Shown here one piece after another: positions 1 to 8,502 of a stretch of 27,593 nt of DNA. Position 1 is the stretch's first letter. Every line of letters begins with the position of its first letter. Source of the stretch: JAZBPO01 sp036351675 (lineage in GTDB: Bacteria > Pseudomonadota > Gammaproteobacteria > Pseudomonadales > Azotimanducaceae); the NCBI GenBank assembly GCA_036351675.1, contig JAZBPO010000132.1, positions 1 through 27,593 on the forward strand, read 5' to 3'. The notes beneath the pieces are model-generated. The model was given only the letters and a program-made list of their open reading frames with translations, ran no database searches and was not told the DNA's origin. The translations under genes were made by a program, and so were the position numbers.

Positions 1-763
1 CGAATTCGTGAGGCGCCCAGAACAGCTCCGTACGGCGCCCGGTCTGATGGTTGCGCATCTCCATCCGGCCGGCACGCCAGTAGCCGCGCTCGCTCATGCG
101 CCAGTCGCTCGCGAGCAGGGTCTTGAGGTGCGATGCCTTCCGATCGAAGTACTCGACGCGCACCAGGCGCAGGGCCGTCGTGTCGTACCACGCCGTCTGT
201 CGCGTGTAGCCGGACCAGCGCTCGACCGGGCGTCGTTCGACGCGGTAGCAGCGGCCGAGCGCACAGTCCTCGATGCCCTCGTAGAGCCAGCGATAGGCAC
301 CTGGCTGCTCGGAGGAGAGATCCTCGAAGGCGAACTCGCTGCCGACGAAGGGGCCGGAGCGATTGCGCGCGGCGATCTTCTTCACGCGCCGCAGCGCTGG
401 CAGATAGAGCCACTGGTCGTCGTCGATGCCGTCGTGGTTCCAGGTCAGGAGCGCGGTTCCGCGCTGATCGGGCGGTGAGTCGAAGAGGATCAGGCTCCGA
501 TCGCCCTCGCCGTCGCGGCCCTCGAGGATGCGCATGCGCAGGCGTCGCTCGGTGCTCCGCCCGGCCGCGTCGTGGAGCACCATGCGCACGGCACTGCGCG
601 AATCCCCGAAGCCGGCGTCCGCCGCGTCGGCCGCCCGGGCGATGGCGAGGCCGCGCGCCGCGGCGTCGGTGGCCGGATCGGCGAGGACCTCCTCGAGCGA
701 GGCGTGCGCCGTCGATGTCGACCACGACAGCGCCGCCGCGAGCATGGTCACGATCCTGTACAA
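1..763 (-). CDS. Outer membrane lipoprotein-sorting protein, LolA-like (partial, C-terminus beyond window)
   Basis: About 254 codons read leftwards from 763 with no stop before the edge, so the C-terminus is missing. The protein begins with a short signal peptide (Arg near the N-terminus, then a hydrophobic stretch ending A-H-A-S). It then shows the LolA-like pattern: SLILFDSPPDQRGTALLTW, DDQWLYLPALRRVKKI, and NRSGPFVGSEFAFEDLS. These blocks are typical of periplasmic proteins annotated as outer membrane lipoprotein-sorting proteins, often encoded beside RND/MMPL exporters, which are not visible here. I chose the TTG at 763-761 because GGAGG lies 7 nt upstream and the signal peptide starts there. 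In-frame GTG (751) and ATG (745) would truncate the signal peptide. It is divergent from lexA across about 200 bp. Family assignment is firm; the cargo is unknown. Confidence 0.85.
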   Translation of the reverse strand, partial: MYRIVTMLAAALSWSTSTAHASLEEVLADPATDAAARGLAIARAADAADAGFGDSRSAVRMVLHDAAGRSTERRLRMRILEGRDGEGDRSLILFDSPPDQRGTALLTWNHDGIDDDQWLYLPALRRVKKIAARNRSGPFVGSEFAFEDLSSEQPGAYRWLYEGIEDCALGRCYRVERRPVERWSGYTRQTAWYDTTALRLVRVEYFDRKASHLKTLLASDWRMSERGYWRAGRMEMRNHQTGRRTELFWAPHEF

Positions 764-911
764 GGCGCTGCCTCCCGCGCTGTCTGCTGCACCCTGACGA
801 GCACGTCGGGGCCGCGAGCCTATACGTGGCTCCACAGTCGCGCCAGCACTGGCAGGACGCCAGCACGCTCGCTGGCGCAACCGACGGATCGCCGGTGCGC
901 CGGGCGCACCC

Positions 912-939
912 TTGCATGGCCATACAGGCTGGATATACT
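912..939 (+). promoter_or_regulatory. Probable sigma70 promoter of lexA
   Basis: A -35-like TTGCAT (912-917) and a -10-like TATACT (934-939) are separated by 16 nt. The -10 hexamer lies inside the SOS box at 929-944, so LexA bound there would block RNA polymerase. The predicted start would fall roughly 20-25 nt before the lexA ATG. Motif matching only. Confidence 0.6.
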
Positions 940-944
940 TCCAG
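929..944 (+). promoter_or_regulatory. SOS box (LexA operator) of lexA
   Basis: CTGGATATACTTCCAG fits the gammaproteobacterial LexA site CTG-N10-CAG with an AT-rich centre. It lies 26 nt upstream of the lexA start and overlaps the -10 hexamer, the expected arrangement for autoregulation. I see only one box, whereas E. coli lexA has two. The flanking divergent LolA-like gene could also be affected, but no promoter for it is clear. Confidence 0.88.
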
Positions 945-970
945 CCCTCCGCACCGGAACGAGACGTCCC

Positions 971-1576
971 ATGGAGCAGCTCACGCGACGCCAGGCCGAG
1001 GTCCTCGACCTCATCCGCCGCTGGATCGACGACACCGGCTACCCACCGACGCGCGCCGACATCGCCGCGGAACTCGGCTTCCGCTCGCCGAACGCGGCCG
1101 AGGAGCACCTGCGGGCGCTGGCCCGCAAGGGCGCCATCGAGATGATTCCCGGCACCTCGCGCGGCATCCGCCTGCCCTCGCCTCCCGGTCTGCCGCTCGT
1201 GGGTCAGGTCGCCGCGGGCAATCCGATCCTCGCCGAGGAGAACGTCGAGGACCACGTGGAGGTCCCCGCCGGCATGTTCCGGCCGCGCGCCGACTTCATG
1301 CTCCGCGTCCGCGGCCAGTCCATGCGCGATGCCGGCATCCTCGACGGCGACCTGCTCGCGGTGCACAAGACGGAAACGGCCCGCAACGGCCAGATCGTCG
1401 TCGCACGCATCGAGGACGAGGTCACGGTGAAGCGCTTCCAGCAGGACGGCCGCGCGAAACACCGCGTCACGCTCATCGCCGAGAACCCCGACTTCGACCC
1501 CATCGAAGTCGACCTCCGCGAACAGCCCTTCGCCATCGAGGGACTCGGCGTGGGCGTCATCCGCTCGGAACTCTGA
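971..1576 (+). CDS. lexA: LexA repressor
   Basis: A 201-residue protein, close to the E. coli length of 202. Residues 1-70 form the winged-helix DNA-binding domain (TRRQAEVLDLIRRWI, GYPPTRADIAAELGFRS). The self-cleavage bond is Ala82-Gly83 in QVAAGNP. The catalytic dyad is Ser117 (GQSM) and Lys154 (VTVKR). LexA represses SOS genes and cleaves itself when stimulated by RecA filaments. The ATG at 971 is preferred because the longer open frame upstream has no LexA homology and would cross the SOS box and promoter. The gene is autoregulated through the box at 929-944. It converges with topA; no sulA-like cell-division inhibitor follows it. Confidence 0.97.
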   Translation: MEQLTRRQAEVLDLIRRWIDDTGYPPTRADIAAELGFRSPNAAEEHLRALARKGAIEMIPGTSRGIRLPSPPGLPLVGQVAAGNPILAEENVEDHVEVPAGMFRPRADFMLRVRGQSMRDAGILDGDLLAVHKTETARNGQIVVARIEDEVTVKRFQQDGRAKHRVTLIAENPDFDPIEVDLREQPFAIEGLGVGVIRSEL

Positions 1577-1589
1577 CTTCGAGCTCGCA

Positions 1590-1611
1590 GGGTCGGGATT
1601 CTGTTCCGGCC
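1590..1611 (+). repeat. Degenerate copy of the GGGTCGGA...TTCCGG repeat unit
   Basis: GGGTCGGGATTCTGTTCCGG lies 13 nt after the lexA stop. It resembles the arm of the hairpin starting at 1625 and the ends of the element at 15770-15975 (shared GGGTCGG, then TTCC). It looks like a decayed single unit. Confidence 0.55.
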
Positions 1612-1624
1612 CCCCGAGGTCTCA

Positions 1625-1668
1625 GGGTCGGAATCATTTTCCGGCGAGCCGGAAAACGACTCCGACCC
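1625..1668. repeat. Large inverted repeat between lexA and topA, possible bidirectional terminator
   Basis: Left arm 1625-1645 and right arm 1648-1668 are inverted copies matching at 19 of 21 positions, with a 2-nt loop (GA). The arm reads GGGTCGGAATCATTTTCCGG plus C. It sits in the 143-bp gap between convergent lexA and topA, so it could end both transcripts, although no strong T-run follows. The arm shares GGGTCGGA-T and TTTTCC with the terminal repeats of the MITE-like element at 15770-15975, so a mobile-repeat origin is likely. Confidence 0.75.
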
Positions 1669-1719
1669 GACCGGTGATGGACCGGCGGCCTCGCGTCCCG
1701 GAGAGCTAGCTGCCGCGAT

Positions 1720-4419
1720 TCAGCCCGCCGCCCGCTTCTTCTTCGCAGGCGCCTTCTTCTTCCGCGCGGGCTTCTTCGCGGGCTCCGGCTCGGCCTCCGT
1801 CCAGGCACCGTCCACGTAGACGGCGCGCCAGCCGGTCGCCTTGCCGTCCACCTCGCTCATCACGTACTGCTCCCTGGACTTCCGCGACCAGCGGATCACC
1901 GCCGGATTGCCTTCCGGGTCCTCCGTGGGCGCCGAGAAGATGAAGCCGTACTTCGGATCGATCTCGTTCTGATGGGCCAGCAGTTCCTTCACGAGCGGCG
2001 CCCGCGTCTCACGATGGCGCGGGAACTGACTCGCCGCGAGAAACAGCCCCGCAGCCCCATCGCGCAGCACGTAGGTGTCGTCGACCTTCTCGCACTGCAG
2101 TTCCGGCATGGGGACCGGGTCCATCTTCGGCGGCGCGGGCTCGCCCGAGCGGAGCAGCTTGCGCGTGTTCTTGCAGTCCTCGTTCGTGCAGCCGAAGTAC
2201 TTCCCGAAGCGGCCCGACTTGAGCTGCATCTCCGAACCGCACTTGTCGCATTCGAGCGTCGGGCCCTCGTAGCCCTTGATGCGGAACTCGCCCTCCTCCA
2301 CGTCCACGCCCGGACAGTCCGGTGAGTTGCCGCACACGTGCAGCTTGCGCTTCTCGTCGAGCAGCCAGCTGTCCATGGGGCCGCCACAGATACCGCAGCG
2401 ACGCTTGCCCATGAGCGCTTTCGACTCACCCTCGTCGTCCGCGTCCAGATCGACGGCCTCGTCGCCGGGGATGAGGTTCAACGTCTTCGTGCAGCGCTCC
2501 TTCGGCGGCAGCGAATACCCGGAACAGCCGAGGAACACCCCCGTGGAGGCCGTGCGCAGCTGCATGTGCCGACCACAGGCCGGACACTCGATCGGCGTGT
2601 CGACCGGCGCGTTGGGGCGCATGCCACCCTCGGCACTCTCCGCGGCCTCGAGCTTCGCCTTGAAGTCCTCGTAGAACTCGTCGAGCACCAGCTTCCAGGC
2701 CTTCTCGCCGTCGGCGACCTCGTCGAGGGTCTCCTCCATGCGCGCCGTGAAGTCGTAGTCGAGCAGGTTCGTGAAGCTCTCCGTGAGCCGGTCCGTCACG
2801 ATCTCGCCGATCTTCTCGGCGTAGAAGCGGCGGTTCTCGAGGCGCACGTAACCACGATCCTGGATCGTCTGGATGATCGCCGCATAGGTCGACGGACGAC
2901 CGATGCCGAGCTTCTCCATCTCCTTCACGAGGCTCGCCTCGCCGTAGCGCGGCGGCGGCTTCGTGAAGTGCTGGAAGGGGTCGAGCTTCACGAGGCGCAG
3001 GGGCTCGCCGATCTGCAGATCGGGCACCACCGTGTCGCCGTCGCCCCGGGAGCTCGGCGGCTGCACGCGCGTGTAGCCGTCGAAGCGCAGGATGCGGCCG
3101 CGCAGCTTCAGCTCGAAGTCGCCGGCCTTCACGGTGAGCGTCGTGCTCGTGAACTGTGCATTCGGCATCTGGCATGCCACGAACTGACGCCAGATCATCT
3201 CGTAGAGACGCTGCGCGTCGTGCTCGAGGTCGGGGATCGACTCCGGCCGGCGGTTCACGTCCGAGGGCCGGATCGCCTCGTGCGCTTCCTGTGCCGCCTC
3301 CTTGCTCGCGTAGACGCGCGGGTCGTCGGGAAGATAGGCCTCACCGAAATCCTTCCGGATCAGGTTCCGGCAGGCCTCGACGGCTTCGACGGAGAGATTC
3401 GTCGAATCGGTTCGCATGTAGGTGATGTGCCCGGCTTCGTAGAGGCGCTGAGCGAGCGTCATGGTCTTCTTGACGCTGAAGCCGAGGCGCGTCGAAGCGG
3501 ACTGCTGCAGCGTCGAGGTGATGAAGGGCGCGCCCGGCTTGGTCGAGGTCGGCCGGTCCTCGCGATTGGCGACCTCGTAGGACGCCTGCTCCAGCAGCGC
3601 GAGCGCCGCCTTGGTCTCTTCCTCGCTGCCCGGGCGGAAGTTCTTGCCGTCGCGCTTCGAGACCTGGAAGCGGGCGCGGACCAGTTCGCCCACCTGCTCG
3701 TCGCGCGCGAGGTTGGCGAAGACCTCCCAGTACTCCTCGGGCACGAAGGCGCGGATCTCGCGCTCCCGTTCGACGATGAGCCGCACGGCGACGGACTGCA
3801 CGCGGCCGGCGGAGAGCCCGCGGGCGACCTTCGACCAGAGCAGCGGCGAGACCATGTAGCCGACCACGCGGTCGAGGAAGCGCCGCGCCTGCTGGGCGTT
3901 GACGCGATCGACGTCCACCTCGCCCGGCTCCACGAAGGCCGCGTCGATGGCGCGCTTGGTGATCTCGTTGAACACGACGCGCTTGTAGCGTGAAGGATCG
4001 CCGCCGATGGCCTGCTGCAGGTGCCAGGCGATGGCCTCCCCTTCCCGGTCACGGTCCGTGGCGAGGTAGACGGTGTCGGCGCGCTCCGCCGCCTGGCGCA
4101 GCTCCTTCACCACCTTCTCCTTGCCGGGAAGGATCTCGTAGTGAGCATCCCAGCCGTGGTCCGGGTCGATGCCCATGCGCGCCACGAGCTGAGCGCGCGC
4201 CTTCTCCTTCTTGTAGGCCGCGCGCTTCTCCGGCGACATCTTCCGCGTCTTGGCCGCTTCCGCGGCGCGCGCCTTCGGGTCTGCCGGCGCGCCGCTGCCC
4301 GACGTGGGCAGGTCGCGGATGTGCCCTACGCTCGACTTCACGATGTAGTCGCTGCCGAGGTAGCGGTTGATCGTCTTCGCCTTCGCGGGCGACTCGACGA
4401 TGACGAGTGACTTGGCCAT
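1720..4419 (-). CDS. topA: DNA topoisomerase I (type IA)
   Basis: An 899-residue protein that relaxes negatively supercoiled DNA by a transient single-strand break. The N-terminal TOPRIM domain shows Glu9 (VIVESPAKAKT) and the metal-binding D122-x-D124-x-E126 (TDRDREGEA). The active-site tyrosine is Tyr334 in ITYMRTDST. A basic insert at about residues 41-80 is usual for gammaproteobacterial enzymes. The C-terminus carries three Cys4 zinc modules starting near C612, C675 and C724, then a degenerate zinc-ribbon-like region, and ends in a Lys/Ala/Arg-rich tail (KKPARKKKAPAKKKRAAG) that may bind DNA or RNA polymerase. The ATG at 4419 is preceded only by a weak AGAGAG. Length and motifs are intact. 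Confidence 0.97.
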   Translation of the reverse strand: MAKSLVIVESPAKAKTINRYLGSDYIVKSSVGHIRDLPTSGSGAPADPKARAAEAAKTRKMSPEKRAAYKKEKARAQLVARMGIDPDHGWDAHYEILPGKEKVVKELRQAAERADTVYLATDRDREGEAIAWHLQQAIGGDPSRYKRVVFNEITKRAIDAAFVEPGEVDVDRVNAQQARRFLDRVVGYMVSPLLWSKVARGLSAGRVQSVAVRLIVEREREIRAFVPEEYWEVFANLARDEQVGELVRARFQVSKRDGKNFRPGSEEETKAALALLEQASYEVANREDRPTSTKPGAPFITSTLQQSASTRLGFSVKKTMTLAQRLYEAGHITYMRTDSTNLSVEAVEACRNLIRKDFGEAYLPDDPRVYASKEAAQEAHEAIRPSDVNRRPESIPDLEHDAQRLYEMIWRQFVACQMPNAQFTSTTLTVKAGDFELKLRGRILRFDGYTRVQPPSSRGDGDTVVPDLQIGEPLRLVKLDPFQHFTKPPPRYGEASLVKEMEKLGIGRPSTYAAIIQTIQDRGYVRLENRRFYAEKIGEIVTDRLTESFTNLLDYDFTARMEETLDEVADGEKAWKLVLDEFYEDFKAKLEAAESAEGGMRPNAPVDTPIECPACGRHMQLRTASTGVFLGCSGYSLPPKERCTKTLNLIPGDEAVDLDADDEGESKALMGKRRCGICGGPMDSWLLDEKRKLHVCGNSPDCPGVDVEEGEFRIKGYEGPTLECDKCGSEMQLKSGRFGKYFGCTNEDCKNTRKLLRSGEPAPPKMDPVPMPELQCEKVDDTYVLRDGAAGLFLAASQFPRHRETRAPLVKELLAHQNEIDPKYGFIFSAPTEDPEGNPAVIRWSRKSREQYVMSEVDGKATGWRAVYVDGAWTEAEPEPAKKPARKKKAPAKKKRAAG

Positions 4420-4659
4420 GCGGTCTCTCTAGCGGGACGGCCGCCCGGCGCTGGCGCGGACGGCGAGGATTCGGGGCCCGGTCCGACGCGTCCTGGCGAT
4501 GAACGCCGGACGTGAAGCACGTCTTCGGGGCACTCAGGGACGGGTGCGTGATCGCCTGCCGGCACCCTGCTTCCTTTTTCACGAATAGCAGCATTCGAGG
4601 AAGCGGGTCAAAGCTCGCGTCAACCCAAGTCGGTCACGGGTGGACGAATGGCCGCCCGC

Positions 4660-4680
4660 GCACGGCGAGCGGTGCCGTGC
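4660..4680 (-). terminator. Hairpin after the 4684-5313 gene
   Basis: GCACGGC (4660-4666) pairs with GCCGTGC (4674-4680) around a 7-nt loop, starting 4 nt past the stop of the leftward gene. There is no T-run, so it may be a weak or Rho-assisted terminator. The remaining 4420-4659 gap should hold the topA promoter; TTGACC about 17 nt before CTATTC (on the minus strand) is a weak candidate. Confidence 0.35.
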
Positions 4681-4683
4681 ACG

Positions 4684-5313
4684 TCAGTCGGAGCCGGCCA
4701 GGTCCTCGCCCGCCGCGGCTCCGGCGCCTGCCCGCTCGCGCTGCGCGCTCTCCGCGGCGCGCGCGAGCTGGAAGGCGACGACGTCGGCGAGCAGCGCGGC
4801 CACCTCGTCGACGGCGTCGGCTTCGCCCCGCTCGCGCCAGCAGAGGGTCACCTCACGCGCCGACGCCTCGAGGGCCGCCGTACCTTCGGGCGCGCGCGCG
4901 AGCAGCGCCGCGAGCTCCGCGAGCACCGGCTCGCGCAGCGGCAGCTCCGCAAGGTCGAAGCGCCAGCCGGCGGGCAGGCCCTCGTCGTACTGCTCCTGCG
5001 CGTGGTGGCGCATGCGGCAGACGCGCCAGGCCGGCGCATGACGCTTCTCGACGCCGGCGGGCAGACGCAGCGGCGCCGTGTAGGCGGCGAGATCGAGCTT
5101 CGCGTCGCGCACCCGACCACCGCCGGAGACGCGGCTGGCGGGATCGGGATCCGGGTCCTTCAACTGCCGCAGCGAAACCTGCAGATCGAGCGTTCGGGCG
5201 CGGGCGCGCAGACGTCCGAGCTGCCGATCCCGGGGCGAGGGCATCGCCTGGGCGACGAGCCAGGCGAAGATCGCGAGGGGAACGAGGATGACGAGCCAGA
5301 TCGTGAGCGACAT
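4684..5313 (-). CDS. Membrane-anchored protein of unknown function
   Basis: A 209-residue protein. Residues 2-22 (SLTIWLVILVPLAIFAWLVA) form one N-terminal transmembrane segment. The rest is charged, alpha-helical and Ala/Arg/Glu-rich, probably cytoplasmic. It contains RHHAQEQYDEGLPAGW, a run of Leu/Ala helices (PVLAELAALLARAPEG) and an acidic end. The ATG at 5313 has GGAGG 6 nt upstream, which decides the start; longer frames upstream are not supported. It lies upstream of topA in the same direction, separated by about 264 bp and a small hairpin, so cotranscription is uncertain. I do not recognise a named family. Pseudomonas also has small unknown genes beside topA, but homology was not tested. 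Confidence 0.75.
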   Translation of the reverse strand: MSLTIWLVILVPLAIFAWLVAQAMPSPRDRQLGRLRARARTLDLQVSLRQLKDPDPDPASRVSGGGRVRDAKLDLAAYTAPLRLPAGVEKRHAPAWRVCRMRHHAQEQYDEGLPAGWRFDLAELPLREPVLAELAALLARAPEGTAALEASAREVTLCWRERGEADAVDEVAALLADVVAFQLARAAESAQRERAGAGAAAGEDLAGSD

Positions 5314-5487
5314 GGAACCTCCGGACGCGATTGTACGCGCGAGTCGGCCGCTCGCGGCAGGCGTTGCTGCGCGGGCAGCGGCGATCCGCGAAACGCCCGC
5401 CTCCCGCTGTTGTGACGCGCCGCAGCCTCGTGCCATGCTCGTCGCCGCCGCGGGGGAGGCCGCAGCGCACTGCGTGAGGGACAGGCG

Positions 5488-5931
5488 ATGGCGGGATACG
5501 CACATCTGCTGCTGGCGGTGGATCTCACCGAGGAGTCCATGCCCGTGGCCGAGCAGGCACGGGCGCTGGCGTCGGCGTTCGGCTCGAAGCTGAGCATCAT
5601 CCACGTCATCGAGCCGCTCTCGCTCGCCTACGGTGGCGACATCCCGATGGATCTGTCCTCGGTGCAAGACCAGATCCACGAGCAGGCGAAGGCGCACCTC
5701 GCCGAGTTCGCGCAACGACTCGACATCGCACCGGACGACCAGTACCTGATCTTCGGGCGCCCGGAGTCGGAGATCCATCGCGTCGCCAAGTGCAAGGACG
5801 TCGACCTCGTGGTCGTCGGGTCACACGGGCGACACGGCATCGCCCTCCTGCTCGGCTCGACGGCGAACGCCGTGCTCCACGGCGCCACCTGCGACGTGCT
5901 CGCGGTCCGCGTCGGCCAGGAGGAGGACTGA
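5488..5931 (+). CDS. Universal stress protein, UspA family
   Basis: A 147-residue single-domain protein. It begins with the usual beta strand (AHLLLAVDLTEES) and contains SIIHVIEPL and DLVVVGSHGRHG. The ATP-binding signature G-2x-G-9x-G(S/T) is seen as G111-SH-G114 followed by G123-S124 (LLLGSTANAVLHGATCDVLAVR). The protein is therefore probably of the nucleotide-binding type and cytoplasmic. GAGGGAC lies a few bases before the ATG. It is divergent from the membrane-anchored gene at 4684-5313 (174-bp gap) and 86 bp upstream of the transglycosylase gene. Members help cells survive starvation and stress; the exact role here is unknown. Confidence 0.93.
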   Translation: MAGYAHLLLAVDLTEESMPVAEQARALASAFGSKLSIIHVIEPLSLAYGGDIPMDLSSVQDQIHEQAKAHLAEFAQRLDIAPDDQYLIFGRPESEIHRVAKCKDVDLVVVGSHGRHGIALLLGSTANAVLHGATCDVLAVRVGQEED

Positions 5932-6017
5932 CCAGAGCGGCGGCCGTTCCGCCGGACCTTCCACGGGCAGGCAGTACCCGGACCCTGCGATCCATGCGAG
6001 AAGTCGATCACGCTTCC

Positions 6018-8048
6018 ATGCATCCGGCGCGACGCGCGCGGCGGCGCGTCGGCCTGCTGCTCGCGCTGCTGCTGACCGCACCCTTCGCCCACGGCCTGAC
6101 GCTCGAGGAGCAGCGCGCCGAGTACGACGCCGCGCTCGCCGATCTCTACGCCGTGCGCCTGAAGAGTTTCGATGCGCGCCTCGAGCGCCTCGCCGACTAT
6201 CCCCTGCTGCCCTATCTTCACTACCAGCGGCTCATGCGCTACGTCTCGAGCGCATCTCCCGAGCAGGTGAGCGCCTTCCGCACGCGCTTCGCGGAGACGC
6301 CCCTCGCCGACATCGCCCTGCGCCAGTGGCTCGACAACCTCGCCGAGCGCGGCCAGTGGGCGCTCTATCGCGATCACTACGATGCGGAGATCGCGGGCGG
6401 TACGGCCGCCGAGTGTCGCTACCACCGCGCGCGCCTCGAGACCGGCGAGGTGGAGGAAGCCTTCGCCGCCGCGCGCCGGCTATGGCTCGTCGACCACTCC
6501 CAGCCCGACGTCTGCGATCCGCTTTTCAGCGCCTGGCAGCGCGCCGGCGGCATCGACGACGCCCTCGCCTGGGAGCGCCTGCACCTCGCCGTCTCCGCGG
6601 GCCGTACCGGCCTCGGCAGCTACCTGACGCGCTTTCTCGACGAGGGCGCGAGCCGCGCGCTCGGCGAACAGTACCTCGCCCTGCACCGGTCTCCGCACCG
6701 CCTCGCGCGCATGGATCGCGTGGGCGACGGCAGCCGTCCCGAGCGCGAGGCCCAGATCGTCGCGCACACGCTCGAGCGCCTCGCCCGCCGGGACGCGAGA
6801 CTCGCGGATGCACAATGGCAGCGCTGGCGCACACGCCTCGCCTTCGCCGCGCATCAGGCCGCAGCGGTGCGCGAACAGATCCTCCGCTACACGGCCCGTC
6901 AGGACGGCGGCGCGGAACTGATGCAGGCGAGCTGGCCGCCGCCGGAGCTGGCGGACCGCGTCGCCGAGGATCTCGTCGCGGAACTCGCGCGGCGCGCCAT
7001 CTCCGAAGCCCGCTGGGAAGACGCCGCCTCCTGGATCGACCGCCTGCCCGAACACGCACGCCGGAAGCCCGCCTGGCAGTACTGGACTGCGCGCGCCGCA
7101 GCGGTGACCGGAGACAGCGAGGCCCCCGACAGCTCGATCGGCACCGCGCGTGGCAGCATGCTTCCTCCGGAACCGGACGCGGTGCTCACCGCTGCGCCCG
7201 CACCGGCGCCGTCCGCGACGGCGCGCCTAGACGCCCTCTCGCGGCAGCGCAACTACTACGGATTCCTCGCCGCCGATCGACTCGGTCGCCCCTATGCCCT
7301 GGAAGCCGCCGAAGCGGACGTCACGGACGCGGAGATCTCCGCCCTCAAGCGACGACCGGCCCTTCAGCGCGCCATCGAACTGCGTGCCATCGGTGAACTG
7401 CCGGAGGCGCGGCGCGAGATCGCCTGGCTCATGCGCAGGCTGTCCGACCGCGATCTGCTGGTGCTCGCCGAGTACGCGCGCCGCATCGGCTGGCACCGCC
7501 AGTCCATCCAGGCGACGATCGCGGCGGAGCACTGGGACCAGATCGACCTGCGCTTCCCGCTGGCCTACGCGGACACCATGATCGCGAGCGCCCAGGCGCG
7601 GGATCTGCCGCCGCACTGGCTGTTCGCCGTCGCCCGGCAGGAGAGCGCCTTCATGCACGACGCCCGCTCCGGCGCCGGCGCGCTCGGCATCATGCAGCTG
7701 CTGCCGAGCACGGCGCGCAGTACGGCACGCAGCGCCGGCATCCCGCTCGGTGGGACCTGGCAGCTCATCGACGAGCGCAAGAACATCGAGATCGGCTCCA
7801 CCTATCTCTCGCAGATGTACGAGCGCTACGACCGCAACCGCATCCTCGCTTCCGCGGCCTACAACGCGGGGCCTGGACGCGTGGACCGCTGGGTGAAGGA
7901 ACGCGACCCGCATCCCGCCGACGTGTTCGTGGAGACCATCCCCTTCCGGGAAACGCGCGGCTACGTGCAGAACATCCTCGCCTTCTCGCTCATCTACGCC
8001 ATGCGCCTCGGCGAGGAGCAGCCCTTTCTCTACGACCACGAGAAGTGA
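6018..8048 (+). CDS. slt: Soluble lytic murein transglycosylase (Slt70 type)
   Basis: A 676-residue periplasmic enzyme that cleaves glycan strands of peptidoglycan to give 1,6-anhydromuropeptides. It starts with a signal peptide (HPARRARRR, then VGLLLALLLTAPFAHG). A long alpha-helical superhelix follows, and the catalytic SLT domain occupies the last 150 residues or so. The catalytic acid is Glu542 in ARQESAF, followed by the family blocks GALGIMQLLPSTA and ASAAYNAGPGRV. I chose the ATG at 6018 because it gives a clean signal peptide; an in-frame ATG at 5994 would add 8 residues. Neither has a clear Shine-Dalgarno. It is followed 7 bp later by the lipoprotein gene, so they probably share a transcript. 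Confidence 0.93.
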   Translation: MHPARRARRRVGLLLALLLTAPFAHGLTLEEQRAEYDAALADLYAVRLKSFDARLERLADYPLLPYLHYQRLMRYVSSASPEQVSAFRTRFAETPLADIALRQWLDNLAERGQWALYRDHYDAEIAGGTAAECRYHRARLETGEVEEAFAAARRLWLVDHSQPDVCDPLFSAWQRAGGIDDALAWERLHLAVSAGRTGLGSYLTRFLDEGASRALGEQYLALHRSPHRLARMDRVGDGSRPEREAQIVAHTLERLARRDARLADAQWQRWRTRLAFAAHQAAAVREQILRYTARQDGGAELMQASWPPPELADRVAEDLVAELARRAISEARWEDAASWIDRLPEHARRKPAWQYWTARAAAVTGDSEAPDSSIGTARGSMLPPEPDAVLTAAPAPAPSATARLDALSRQRNYYGFLAADRLGRPYALEAAEADVTDAEISALKRRPALQRAIELRAIGELPEARREIAWLMRRLSDRDLLVLAEYARRIGWHRQSIQATIAAEHWDQIDLRFPLAYADTMIASAQARDLPPHWLFAVARQESAFMHDARSGAGALGIMQLLPSTARSTARSAGIPLGGTWQLIDERKNIEIGSTYLSQMYERYDRNRILASAAYNAGPGRVDRWVKERDPHPADVFVETIPFRETRGYVQNILAFSLIYAMRLGEEQPFLYDHEK

Positions 8049-8055
8049 GCCCACC

Positions 8056-8502
8056 GTGCGCCGCCTGACCGCTCTGCTCCCGCTCTGCCTCCTCGCCGCC
8101 TGCGCGCCCAGCGCCCACGTGCTCGTCGCCGCCGACGGTACGCGCAGCTTCGCACCCTGCGAGCGTGCGCCGCGCTGCGCCGTGAGCCTCGCGGAACCCG
8201 GTCCAGGCGGCGACACGGTGGCGCCGCTCGTCGCGGGCACGGACGCCGAGTCGGCGCACGCGAAGCTGCTCAAGGTCCTGCGCGCGCAGCCGCGCTGCGA
8301 GATCCTCGAGGACGACGGCCGCTACGTGCACGCCGAGTACCGCACGGCACTCATGCGCTACCGCGACGACGTGGAGTTCCTCGTCCGCGACGACGGCACC
8401 GTCGACGTGCGCTCCGCATCCCGGATCGGCTGGTACGACTGGGAGACCAATCGCGAGCGCATCGAGGCGCTGCGCGCGGCCCTGGCCGCGGGCGATCCTT
8501 GA
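8056..8502 (+). CDS. DUF1499-family lipoprotein
   Basis: A 148-residue protein starting at GTG 8056. It has a lipoprotein signal peptide with lipobox LAAC (lipidated Cys16). Residues of about 65-145 match the DUF1499 pattern: a periodic AHAKLLKVLRAQPRCEI, then YVHAEYRTALMRYRDDVEFL and VDVRSASRIGWYDWETNRER. The domain has no assigned biochemical role that I know of. It follows slt by 7 bp and overlaps tatD by 4 bp (TTGA), so it sits in the middle of a probable operon. Gene call is firm; function unknown. Confidence 0.88.
   Translation: MRRLTALLPLCLLAACAPSAHVLVAADGTRSFAPCERAPRCAVSLAEPGPGGDTVAPLVAGTDAESAHAKLLKVLRAQPRCEILEDDGRYVHAEYRTALMRYRDDVEFLVRDDGTVDVRSASRIGWYDWETNRERIEALRAALAAGDP

Noticed and set aside
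2338..3993. 551-codon plus-strand frame opposite topA
   Set aside because: Low-complexity Arg/Leu/Val composition and no motifs; complementary to a convincing topA.
4512..5415. Plus-strand frames opposite the membrane-anchored unknown
   Set aside because: Compositional shadows; the minus-strand gene has GGAGG, a membrane segment and sensible composition.
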